DNA of 6,836 bases from Alphaproteobacteria bacterium (GCA_016869915.1 VGDA01000193.1:1-6836); one strand, 5' to 3'; positions 1-6,031 are shown, counted from the first letter of the stretch. Notes: a model not told the origin generated them from the letters alone. Numbers and translations are program-made.

Positions 1-3000
1 CGGGCTTCACCGCGACGCTCGACAGCGCCGGCACGGCGACGGTAACGGCCGCCGCCGGCGATACCGATGTCCTGGTCGGGATCGAGAACATCACCGGCGG
101 CTCCGGCGCGGACACGCTGGTCGGCGACGCCGCGGTGAACGTGCTCGACGGCGGAGCCGGCAACGACACGCTGTCCGGCCTTGGCGGCAACGATACGCTG
201 GCGGGCGGCGCGAACACGGACACGGCGGACTACAGCTACCTCGCGACCGGCTTCACGGCGACGCTGGGTTCCGCCGGTACCGTGACGGTGACCGTCGCGG
301 CGGGCGATACCGACATCCTCGCCAGCATCGAGAACATCACCGGCGGCTCGGGCGCTGACCGGCTGGTCGGCGACGCCGCGGTGAACATCCTCGATGGCGG
401 CGCGGGGAACGACACGCTCTCCGGCCAGGGCGGCAACGACACGCTGGCGGGCGGCGCGAACACGGACACGGCCGACTACGCCTATCTCGCGACCGGCTTC
501 ACGGCGACGCTGGACTCGACGGGCACGGCGACGGTCGTCGCGGCGGCGAGCGACACGGACGTGCTGACGGGGATCGAGAACATCACCGGCGGTTCCGGCG
601 CGGACCGACTGGTCGGCGACGCCGCGGTGAACGTGCTCGATGGCGGCTCGGGCAACGATACGCTTCAGGGCCTGGCGGGCGACGACACGCTGGCGGGCGG
701 CGCGAACTCCGATACGGCCGACTATTCCTATCTCGCGACCGGCTTCACGGCGTCGCTCGACAGCGCAGGCACGATCACGATCACCGCGGCGGCGGGCGAC
801 ACGGACACGCTGTCCTCGATCGAGAACATCATCGGCGGCAGCGGCAACGACGTTCTCTCGGGCGACGGCGTCGCGAACACGATCGATGGCGGCGCGGGCG
901 ACGACGTCATCACCGGCAGGGGCGGCAACGACTCCCTGGTCGGCGGCTCCGGCAACGACACGTTCCTGCTGACCGGTTCGTCGGACGGGACGGACACGAT
1001 CACGGATGCCAGCGGCACGGACACGATCCTCGGCGCGGCCGGCGTGGTGGACGTGCTGAACGTGCTGTCGAACTTGTCGAACATCACGGGCGTCGAGGTC
1101 TTCGACGGCGGCACGGGGGCGGCGAACACGATCCTGGCGACGACCGGCGCGGACGTGCTCGATTTCTCGGCGCTGGCCGTGGCGAACTTCACGATCGACG
1201 GATCGGCGGGCGCCGACACGATCACCGGCACCTCTGGTGGCGACGCGATCGAGGGCGGGATCGGCAACGACACGCTCGCGGGCCGCGGCGGCGACGACAC
1301 GCTCTCCGGCGGCGCGGATCTCGACACCGCCAGCTACGCCTATCTCGCGACGGGCTTCACGGCGTCGCTCGACAGCGCCGGGACGATCACGATCACCGCG
1401 GCGGCGGGCGACACGGACACGCTGTCCTCGATCGAGAACATCATCGGCGGCAGCGGCAACGACGTTCTCTCGGGCGACGGCGTCGCGAACACGATCGATG
1501 GCGGCGCGGGCGACGATGTCATCACCGGCAATGGCGGGAACGACTCGCTTGTCGGAGGCTCCGGCAACGACACGTTCCTGCTGGCCGGCCCGTCCGACGG
1601 GACGGACACGATCACGGATGCCAGCGGCACCGACACGATCCTCGGCGCGGCCGGCGTGGTGGACGTGCTGAACGTGCTGTCGAACCTGTCGAACATCACG
1701 GGCATCGAGGTCTTCGACGGCGGCGCGGGAAGCGCGAACACGATCCTGGCGACGGCCGGCGCGGACGTGCTCGATTTCTCGGCGCTGGCCGTGGCGAACT
1801 TCACGATCGACGGCGCGGCGGGCGCCGACACGATCACCGGCACCTCTGGCGGCGACGCGATCGAGGGCGGGATCGGCAACGACACGCTCTCGGGCCGTGG
1901 CGGCAACGACACGCTGATCGGTGGCGCGGATCTCGACACGGCCAGCTACGCCTATCTCGCGACGGGCTTCACGGCCTCGCTCGACAGCGCAGGCACGATC
2001 ACGATCACCGCGGCGGCGGGCGACACGGACCTGCTGGTCGGGATCGAGAACATCATCGGCGGTGCTTGCGCGGATCGGCTGTTCGGTGATTCCGCCGCGA
2101 ACACGCTCGATGGCGGCGCTGGCAACGACACGCTTGCGGGCTTTGGTGGCAACGACACGCTGGTCGGCGGGGCGAACACGGACACTGCCGACTACGGCTA
2201 CCTCGCGACCTCCTTCACGGCGACGCTGGACTCGACCGGTACCGCGACGGTCGTCGCGGCGCCGTTCGACACGGATGTGCTCGTGGGCATCGAGAACATC
2301 ATCGGCGGCGCGAATGCCGATCGCCTCGTGGGCGACGCGGCAGCTAACGTCCTGGACGGCGGCGCGGGGGACGACACGCTCTCGGGCCTCGGCGGCAACG
2401 ACACGCTGGCGGGCGGAGCGAACATCGACACCGCCGACTATGCCTATCTCGCGACAGGCTTCACGGCGACGCTGAACTCGACGGGCACGGCGACGGTGAC
2501 CGCGGCGGCGAGCGACACGGACGTGCTGACGGGGATCGAGAACATCCTCGGCGGGGCGGGCGCGGACCGCCTGGTCGGCGACGCGGCGGTGAACATCCTC
2601 GATGGCGGCGCAGGGAACGACACGCTGTCTGGCCTCGGTGGCAACGACACGCTGGTCGGCGGCGCGAACACCGACACGGTGGACTACACCTATCTGGCGA
2701 CGAGCTTCACCGCGACGCTGAACTCGACCGGCACCGCGACGGTGACGGCGGCGGCCGGCGATACCGACGTGCTCACCGGGATCGAGAACATCCTCGGTGG
2801 TTCGGGTTCGGACAGCCTGGTCGGCGATGCCGCGGCGAACCTGCTCGACGGCGGAGCCGGCAACGACACGCTGTCCGGCCTTGGCGGCAACGATACGCTG
2901 GCGGGCGGCGCGAACACGGACACGGCGGACTACGCGTATCTCTCGACTGGGTTCACGGCGACGCTGGACTCGACGGGCACGGCGACGGTTGTCGCGGCGG

Positions 3001-3560
3001 CGAGCGACACGGACGTGCTGGTCGGGATCGAGAACATCACCGGCGGCTCCGGCGCGGACACGCTGGTCGGCGACGCTGCGGTGAACGTGCTCGACGGCGG
3101 CGCGGGCAACGACACGCTGTCCGGCCTCGGTGGCAACGACACGCTGGTCGGCGGCGCGAACACGGATACGGCGGACTACGGCTATCTCTCGACCGGCTTC
3201 ACCGCGACGCTCGACAGCGCGGGCACGGCCACGGTCGTGGCTGCTGCGAGCGACACGGACGTGCTGGTCGCGATCGAGAACATCGTCGGGGGTTCCGGCA
3301 ACGACAGGCTGGTCGGCGACTCGGCGAACAACGTCCTCACAGGTGGCGCGGGCAACGACACGCTCGTCGACGGAGCCGGGAACGACACGCTGGTCGGCGG
3401 TTCCGGCGACGACACTTCCTCGACTGGGCGTCCGGCAACGACACGATGCTCGGCGGCGACGGCGCCGACAGCTTCTTCTTCGCGTGGGAGTCCTTGCCGG
3501 GATCCGCGCTCGGCTCGAAGACGATCGATGGCGGCGCCGGCGGGCCCTGGACGGACCTGA
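1..3560 (+). CDS. RTX-type calcium-binding repeat protein, 5'-partial and frameshifted near its 3' end
   Basis: The reading frame (codons beginning at position 3) is open from the left window edge. The first in-frame start-like codon, GTG at 135, lies inside a repeat, so the true start is upstream of the window. About 1,137 visible residues (to 3413) consist of tandem modules. Each module has five consecutive nonapeptides of the GGxGxDxLx type (for example GGAGNDTLS, GLGGNDTLA) and a spacer containing YLATGFTATLDS and DTDVLxGIENI. Such nonapeptides form Ca2+-binding parallel beta-rolls that fold after type I secretion, so an extracellular or surface location is expected. The composition is acidic and rich in Gly, Thr, Asp and Ala, with one cysteine. 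After 3413 the frame reads unrelated Arg/Ser-rich residues to a TGA at 3558-3560; the RTX continuation is in the frame starting at 3416. No enzymatic domain is visible, so adhesin, matrix or S-layer-like roles are all possible. The family call is firm and the function is unknown. Confidence 0.93.
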   Translation, partial: GFTATLDSAGTATVTAAAGDTDVLVGIENITGGSGADTLVGDAAVNVLDGGAGNDTLSGLGGNDTLAGGANTDTADYSYLATGFTATLGSAGTVTVTVAAGDTDILASIENITGGSGADRLVGDAAVNILDGGAGNDTLSGQGGNDTLAGGANTDTADYAYLATGFTATLDSTGTATVVAAASDTDVLTGIENITGGSGADRLVGDAAVNVLDGGSGNDTLQGLAGDDTLAGGANSDTADYSYLATGFTASLDSAGTITITAAAGDTDTLSSIENIIGGSGNDVLSGDGVANTIDGGAGDDVITGRGGNDSLVGGSGNDTFLLTGSSDGTDTITDASGTDTILGAAGVVDVLNVLSNLSNITGVEVFDGGTGAANTILATTGADVLDFSALAVANFTIDGSAGADTITGTSGGDAIEGGIGNDTLAGRGGDDTLSGGADLDTASYAYLATGFTASLDSAGTITITAAAGDTDTLSSIENIIGGSGNDVLSGDGVANTIDGGAGDDVITGNGGNDSLVGGSGNDTFLLAGPSDGTDTITDASGTDTILGAAGVVDVLNVLSNLSNITGIEVFDGGAGSANTILATAGADVLDFSALAVANFTIDGAAGADTITGTSGGDAIEGGIGNDTLSGRGGNDTLIGGADLDTASYAYLATGFTASLDSAGTITITAAAGDTDLLVGIENIIGGACADRLFGDSAANTLDGGAGNDTLAGFGGNDTLVGGANTDTADYGYLATSFTATLDSTGTATVVAAPFDTDVLVGIENIIGGANADRLVGDAAANVLDGGAGDDTLSGLGGNDTLAGGANIDTADYAYLATGFTATLNSTGTATVTAAASDTDVLTGIENILGGAGADRLVGDAAVNILDGGAGNDTLSGLGGNDTLVGGANTDTVDYTYLATSFTATLNSTGTATVTAAAGDTDVLTGIENILGGSGSDSLVGDAAANLLDGGAGNDTLSGLGGNDTLAGGANTDTADYAYLSTGFTATLDSTGTATVVAAASDTDVLVGIENITGGSGADTLVGDAAVNVLDGGAGNDTLSGLGGNDTLVGGANTDTADYGYLSTGFTATLDSAGTATVVAAASDTDVLVAIENIVGGSGNDRLVGDSANNVLTGGAGNDTLVDGAGNDTLVGGSGDDTSSTGRPATTRCSAATAPTASSSRGSPCRDPRSARRRSMAAPAGPGRT
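3..3413 (+). repeat. Tandem array of 246-bp (82-aa) RTX modules
   Basis: Taking each module to start at T(A/V)(D/S)YxYL, units begin at 222, 468, 714, 1326, 1938, 2184, 2430, 2676, 2922 and 3168, preceded by a partial unit at 3-221. Eight complete units are exactly 246 bp; those at 714 and 1326 are 612 bp. Each 82-aa unit splits into 37 residues of spacer (YxYL... to ...GIENI plus one residue) and 45 residues making five nonapeptides, of types GGSGADRLV, GDAAVNVLD, GGAGNDTLS, GLGGNDTLA and GGANTDTAD. Units are very similar at the DNA level as well as in protein, which implies expansion by unequal recombination or slippage. Copy number could differ between strains or be miscounted in an assembly. 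Confidence 0.95.
714..1937 (+). repeat. Two tandem 612-bp (204-aa) expanded RTX modules
   Basis: Units 714-1325 and 1326-1937 are direct repeats whose protein differs, by my count by eye, at about 13 of 204 positions. Each begins like the normal 82-aa unit, but after GGSGNDTFLL it carries about 122 extra residues. These include GTDTITDASGTDTILGAAG, VVDVLNVLSNLSNITG, a VEVFDGG turn, ADVLDFSALAVANFTIDG and ADTITGTSGGDAIEGG, before returning to the shared GNDTL end and ADLD junction. The extra segment is a beta-rich RTX-associated spacer. The duplication includes the flanking 82-aa framework, so the 204-aa block was copied as one piece. The unit at 1938 keeps the TASYAYLATGFTASLDSAG start typical of these blocks but is back to 82 aa, suggesting a recombination junction inside it. 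Confidence 0.93.
3411..3421 (+). other. Single-base frameshift site in the RTX gene
   Basis: At 3411 the sequence reads GAC GAC-type codons then AC|TTCCTCGAC. Elsewhere in this gene the equivalent motif is GACACGTTCCTG (for example at 958-969 and 1567-1578), encoding DTFLL. Here the third base of the Thr codon is absent, so ACG-TTC has become AC-TTC between 3415 and 3416. Adding one base there joins ...GGSGDDT directly to FLDWASGNDTMLGG and carries the RTX frame to TGA at 3757. There is no homopolymer or obvious slippery heptamer at the site. A sequencing or assembly error, or a true inactivating deletion, is therefore more likely than programmed frameshifting. Confidence 0.85.
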
Positions 3561-3757
3561 TCGACCTGCAGTTCCTCTCGGGCAACCCGAACCCCGCCAC
3601 CTCCGGCGACTGGACCCTCGTCCTCAGCTCCGGGTCGATCCTCTCGCAGAACGCAAGCCTGACGGAGCTCAGCGCCGACGCCTCCGGCAGCATCAGCTTC
3701 GCCGATGGCAGCGTGCTCGCCTTCACGAACATCGAGCGCATCGCGCACCACACCTGA
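3416..3757 (+). CDS. C-terminal part of the same RTX protein, now in another frame (T1SS secretion-signal region)
   Basis: From 3416 this frame restores the RTX pattern: FLDWASGNDTMLGGDGADSF, then a TIDGGAGG turn, a segment with DLIDLQFLSG and GDWTLVLSSG, and an ending with ISFADGSVLAFTNIERI before TGA at 3755-3757. The final stretch, with no RTX turns and ending in an SFADGS...FTNIERI pattern, resembles C-termini I know from other alphaproteobacterial RTX proteins, where the uncleaved type I secretion signal lies. The only ATG (3446) falls within an RTX turn and has no Shine-Dalgarno sequence, so I do not regard this as an independent gene. It is 113 codons of the upstream gene displaced by a 1-base loss. 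The fragment has no Cys. If the frameshift is a sequencing error, the intact product has at least 1,250 residues in this window. Confidence 0.85.
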   Translation, partial: FLDWASGNDTMLGGDGADSFFFAWESLPGSALGSKTIDGGAGGPWTDLIDLQFLSGNPNPATSGDWTLVLSSGSILSQNASLTELSADASGSISFADGSVLAFTNIERIAHHT

Positions 3758-3777
3758 ACCACCTCCTCGGCCGCGCG

Positions 3778-3808
3778 AAAAAAACGCCCGGCGCTTGCGC
3801 GCCGGGCG
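3778..3808 (-). terminator. Intrinsic terminator for the minus-strand trxB-lsrB-like operon
   Basis: A perfect 10-bp GC stem (CGCCCGGCGC at 3785-3794 pairing with 3799-3808) encloses a 4-nt loop, and seven A residues lie at 3778-3784. Read on the minus strand this is a GC stem with a GCAA tetraloop (GNRA type) followed by seven Ts, the classic Rho-independent form. It lies 177 bp past the regulator's stop codon and only 20 bp past the RTX stop on the other strand. On the plus strand the hairpin is followed by AGTTGAAC rather than a T-tract, so strong plus-strand termination is not expected from it. Confidence 0.88.
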
Positions 3809-3826
3809 AGTTGAACAGGGAGGCTT

Positions 3827-3877
3827 CACGTCTGGGAGACGTGGGATCCGAGGACCCCGAGGATCCGCGCTAGGCGC
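3827..3877. repeat. Cluster of short dyads in the convergent intergenic region
   Basis: Three adjacent inverted repeats are visible. CACGTCT/AGACGTG is a 7-bp perfect stem with a GGG loop (3827-3843). Two GGATCC copies at 3844-3849 and 3861-3866 can pair across 11 nt. GCGC/GCGC flanks TAG at 3867-3877. None has a T-tract on either strand. They may be decayed terminators, a transcript 3'-end structure, or chance in GC-rich DNA. The first is the only one I consider convincing as a hairpin. Confidence 0.5.
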
Positions 3878-3884
3878 GCATCCC

Positions 3885-3953
3885 TCGCGGGCAAATGTAG
3901 TCGAGCGCAGCCACGTCGCTTCCGCTCATTCGGCAAACGAGCCATGCCCGCGA
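3885..3953. repeat. 9-bp inverted repeat enclosing two small hairpins
   Basis: TCGCGGGCA (3885-3893) and TGCCCGCGA (3945-3953) are perfect reverse complements 51 bp apart. Inside, AGCG/CGCT (3904-3907 and 3917-3920) and GCTC/GAGC (3924-3927 and 3939-3942) can each form a short stem, so the whole could fold as a three-way junction. It lies 31 bp beyond the lsrB-like stop on the minus strand, in that operon's presumed 3' untranslated region. It does not match a tRNA. Chance pairing is a real possibility at this GC content. Confidence 0.4.
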
Positions 3954-3984
3954 CTCATGACTGGCGAGGCAAGCTGGCGCGTTG

Positions 3985-4893
3985 TCAGAATTGCGTGTCG
4001 CCGACCTTCTTCACGAGGAAGTCGCGGAAGACCGAGATGCGCTTGGAGTTCCGCATCTCCTCCGGATAGACGAAATACGCCTCGAAGGCCGGGCCCTCCA
4101 GCGACGGCAGGACCTGCACGATCTTGTCGGATTGCTGCGCCATGTAGTCGGGGAAGGCCGCGAGGCCGACGCCGTTCTCCACCGCGCGCAGGATCCCGTA
4201 GACGTTGTTGAGCCGCAGGATGGGCTCGCGCCTGCGCCCCTCGGAGGCGCCGGCCTCGAGCAGCCAGTTGATGCCGGGGAAGGGCGGGTGGCTGTCCTCG
4301 CCGTAGACGACGATGCGGTGCCGGTCGAGGTCGGCCGCGGTCTTCGGCGTGCCGTGCTTCTCGAGATAGGCGGGGCTCGCGAAGACGTGGATGTGGACGG
4401 TGAGCAGGTGGCGCTGGACGAGGTCCGGCTGCTTGGAGGCGTGCATGCGGATGGCGCAGTCGGCCTCGCGCATGGACAGGTCGAGTTCCTCGTCGTCCAC
4501 GAGCAGCTCGAGGCGGATCTCCGGGTAGCGCTCGATGAACTCCTTGATGCGCGGCGCCAGCCAGACCGAGCCGAAGGCGACGGTGGTCGTGACGCGCAGC
4601 AGGCCGGCCGGCTTCTCGCGGCTCTCCGCGAGGCGCGCCTCGGCCGAGGCGAGCTTGGCGAAGACGTCGCGCACGGTCTGGAACAGGACCTCGCCCTGCT
4701 CGGTGAGGATCAGCCCGCGCGCGTGGCGGTGGAAGAGCGGCGTGCGCAGCGATTCCTCGAGCGCGCTGATCTGGCGGCTCACGGCGGACTGCGAGAGGTT
4801 CAGCGTCTCGCCCGCGTGCGTGAAGCTGCCCGCCTCGGCCACCGAGTGGAAGATGCGCAGCTTGTCCCAGTCCATCTGCCCCTGTCCCGGCAC
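3985..4893 (-). CDS. lsrB: LysR-type transcriptional regulator, LsrB/VtlR-like
   Basis: A 302-residue, cytoplasmic DNA-binding regulator of normal LysR-family length. The N-terminal winged helix-turn-helix spans residues 8-66, with recognition region LNLSQSAVSRQISALEESL (31-49). A substrate-binding domain follows from about 97 to 296. The opening DWDKLRIFH...AEAGSFTHA and the FHRHARGLILTEQGE segment match LsrB of rhizobia and VtlR of Brucella as I remember them. Those proteins control oxidative-stress and envelope genes or small RNAs. The GTG at 4893 has a GGGGGGA Shine-Dalgarno 6 bases upstream. An ATG at 4875 (residue 7) would start the protein right at the conserved MDWDKLRIF and also has upstream GGGG, so the start is undecided. 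The gene lies 22 bp downstream of trxB, in an apparent operon. The only cysteine is Cys146, in ADCAIRM; LsrB homologues are reported, from memory, to sense redox through several cysteines. Confidence 0.93.
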   Translation of the reverse strand: MPGQGQMDWDKLRIFHSVAEAGSFTHAGETLNLSQSAVSRQISALEESLRTPLFHRHARGLILTEQGEVLFQTVRDVFAKLASAEARLAESREKPAGLLRVTTTVAFGSVWLAPRIKEFIERYPEIRLELLVDDEELDLSMREADCAIRMHASKQPDLVQRHLLTVHIHVFASPAYLEKHGTPKTAADLDRHRIVVYGEDSHPPFPGINWLLEAGASEGRRREPILRLNNVYGILRAVENGVGLAAFPDYMAQQSDKIVQVLPSLEGPAFEAYFVYPEEMRNSKRISVFRDFLVKKVGDTQF

Positions 4894-4906
4894 GGTCGAT
4901 CCCCCC
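4894..4906 (-). promoter_or_regulatory. Probable ribosome binding site for the GTG start of the lsrB-like gene
   Basis: On the minus strand the bases before GTG (4893) read GGGGGGATCGACC, giving a G-rich Shine-Dalgarno with a 6-base spacer. It sits in the 22-bp gap after the trxB stop codon, compatible with translational coupling. It supports the longer 302-aa start over ATG at 4875, while family conservation favours the shorter form. Confidence 0.5.
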
Positions 4907-4915
4907 GGTGCGCGG

Positions 4916-5887
4916 TCAGCCGTGCGCGCCCTGGTGGGCGAGGAAGCGCTCCGCCTCGAGCGCGCCCATGCAGCCCATGCCGGCGGCCGTGACCGCCTGG
5001 CGGAACACCTTGTCCTTCACGTCGCCCGCGGCGAAGACGCCGGGCACGTTGGTCGCGGTCGAGTCCGGGCGCGTGACGAGGTAGCCCTCCGCGTCCATGT
5101 CGAGCTTGCCCTTGAAGAGCTCCGTCGCCGGCGTGTGGCCGATGGCGATGAAGAGGCCGTCGAGCGCGATCTCGCCGACCGCGCCGGACTTGAGGTTGCG
5201 CACGCGCAGGCCGCTGACGGCGGCGGGCTCGCCCGAGCCCAGCACCTCGTCGATCACGCTGTCCCAGACCAACTCGACCTTCGGGTGCGCGAGGACGCGC
5301 GACTGGTTGGTGCGGTCGGCGCGCAGCGTGTCGCGGCGATGGATGAGATAGACCTTGCTGGCGTGGTTGGTGAGGTAGAGCGCCTCCTCGGCGGCGGTGT
5401 TGCCGCCGCCGACGACCGCGACCGTCTTGCCGCGGAAGAAGAAGCCGTCGCAGGTCGCGCAGGCCGAGACGCCGAAGCCGCGCAGCCGCGTCTCGCTCTC
5501 GAGGCCGAGCCAGCGCGCCTGGGCGCCGGTGCAGACGATCAGCGTCTCCGCCAGATAGGTGTCGCCGCTGTCGCCCGTGATGACGAAGGGCCGCCGCGAG
5601 AGGTCGACCGAGACGATCATGTCCTCGACCAGCGTCGTGCCGACATGGGCGGACTGCGCCGCCATCTGGTCCATGAGCCACGGGCCCTGCACGGCGGTGG
5701 CGAAGCCCGGGAAGTTCTCGACCTCGGTCGTGATCGAGAGCTGGCCGCCGGGCTGCATGCCGCGGATCAGCAGCGGCGAGAGGCTCGCGCGCGCGGCGTA
5801 GATGGCTGCCGTGTAGCCGGCGGGGCCGGAACCCAGGATGACGACCTTGCTGGAATGTGTCCTGGGCATGGCGAGTCCACTTGTCAT
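4916..5887 (-). CDS. trxB: Thioredoxin-disulfide reductase (NADPH, FAD)
   Basis: TrxB transfers electrons from NADPH through FAD and a redox disulfide to thioredoxin in the cytoplasm. At 323 aa the length is typical of the low-molecular-weight bacterial enzyme. Visible motifs in order are the FAD Rossmann loop GSGPAG (19-24), GGQL (47-50) and ENFPGF (57-62). The catalytic pair is in CATC (143-146) within the NADPH domain, followed by the NADPH dinucleotide loop GGGNTA (160-165), HRRD (183-186) for the 2'-phosphate, and the C-terminal FAD motif VFAAGDV (284-290). No key residue is missing. Start ATG 5887 is used here; ATG 5869 (residue 7, MPRTHSSKVV) is closer to the usual N-terminus. Neither has a strong Shine-Dalgarno (GGGA 4 bases before the first, GTGGA 6 before the second). 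It is followed after 22 bp by the LysR gene and preceded by a 149-bp gap. Confidence 0.97.
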   Translation of the reverse strand: MTSGLAMPRTHSSKVVILGSGPAGYTAAIYAARASLSPLLIRGMQPGGQLSITTEVENFPGFATAVQGPWLMDQMAAQSAHVGTTLVEDMIVSVDLSRRPFVITGDSGDTYLAETLIVCTGAQARWLGLESETRLRGFGVSACATCDGFFFRGKTVAVVGGGNTAAEEALYLTNHASKVYLIHRRDTLRADRTNQSRVLAHPKVELVWDSVIDEVLGSGEPAAVSGLRVRNLKSGAVGEIALDGLFIAIGHTPATELFKGKLDMDAEGYLVTRPDSTATNVPGVFAAGDVKDKVFRQAVTAAGMGCMGALEAERFLAHQGAHG

Positions 5888-5913
5888 GACATCCCGGCCG
5901 ATCCGGAGCGGCG

Positions 5914-5942
5914 AAGTTAAGGAGTGGGCCGCGTCGCGGCAA
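5914..5942 (-). promoter_or_regulatory. Candidate sigma70-type promoter of trxB-lsrB
   Basis: Minus-strand TTGCCG (5942-5937) and TAACTT (5919-5914) are separated by exactly 17 bp, matching TTGACA at 4 of 6 and TATAAT at 3 of 6 positions. Transcription would begin near 5907, about 20 bases before the ATG at 5887. It is one of the few AT-containing stretches in this gap. The match is moderate and promoters of this lineage are GC-tolerant, so the call is tentative. Confidence 0.4.
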
Positions 5943-5957
5943 GGATCGGCGCCGGAA

Positions 5958-5972
5958 TTTCACGGCGCGAAA
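5958..5972 (-). promoter_or_regulatory. Candidate LysR-type operator (T-N11-A dyad) upstream of trxB
   Basis: The minus-strand sequence TTTCGCGCCGTGAAA has TTTC/GAAA arms and contains TTC-N9-GAA, fitting the LysR-type T-N11-A rule. Its centre is about 58 bp upstream of the predicted transcription start, near the usual LysR recognition position. An overlapping dyad, GCGCCG (5949-5954) with CGGCGC (5963-5968), adds symmetry. Binding by the lsrB-like product is inferred from gene linkage only. Confidence 0.35.
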
Positions 5973-6016
5973 CAGCTGCGCGACCTTTGTTTCAGATTGT
6001 TGCGCCGATGGCGGCT

Positions 6017-6031
6017 TCGCGCGCCGCGCGA
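6017..6031 (-). terminator. GC hairpin directly after the ELM1-family stop, weak terminator candidate
   Basis: TCGCGC (6017-6022) pairs with GCGCGA (6026-6031) around a 3-base loop, starting 5 bp past the stop codon of the ELM1-family gene on the minus strand. No T-tract follows, so it is not a canonical intrinsic terminator. It could act as an RNA 3'-end barrier or simply reflect GC content. Read-through from the upstream gene into trxB cannot be excluded. Confidence 0.25.

Noticed and set aside
640..2475. Arg/Ala/Ser/Thr-rich plus-strand open frames overlapping the RTX gene
   Set aside because: Out-of-frame readings of the repeat codons; low-complexity composition and no independent ribosome binding sites.
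236..3163. Series of minus-strand open frames of about 77 or 199 codons under the RTX repeats
   Set aside because: They recur with the same 246- and 612-bp periods as the RTX modules, are Ser/Pro/Ala-rich mirror translations, and exist only because the GC-rich coding repeat lacks antisense stops. No start signals or domains.
3..3413. CRISPR-like or non-coding satellite array
   Set aside because: The 246-bp period is a multiple of three, the frame is open throughout, and units encode RTX nonapeptides; variation respects codons.
3405..3425. Programmed ribosomal frameshift in the RTX gene
   Set aside because: No slippery heptamer, no homopolymer and no adjacent stimulatory structure distinct from repeat-derived GC stems; a simple 1-base loss explains the data.
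3446..3757. Independent small gene starting at ATG 3446
   Set aside because: The ATG lies within an RTX turn, lacks a Shine-Dalgarno sequence, and RTX homology continues upstream to 3416 in the same frame; it is the displaced 3' end of the large gene.
3826..3945. Minus-strand 39-codon open frame beginning MARLPNERKRR
   Set aside because: Lies in the regulator's 3' region, has no clear Shine-Dalgarno, overlaps the predicted dyads, and its Arg/Leu-rich composition is typical of random GC-rich DNA.
3130..4211. Plus-strand frames running past the RTX stop into the intergenic region
   Set aside because: Arg-rich shadow frames of the RTX gene and of the antisense of the regulator; no family resemblance.
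3982..5920. Long plus-strand frames antisense to the regulator and trxB
   Set aside because: The opposite strand carries clear full-length LysR and TrxB proteins with intact motifs; the plus frames are Arg/Asp/Val-rich mirrors without domains.
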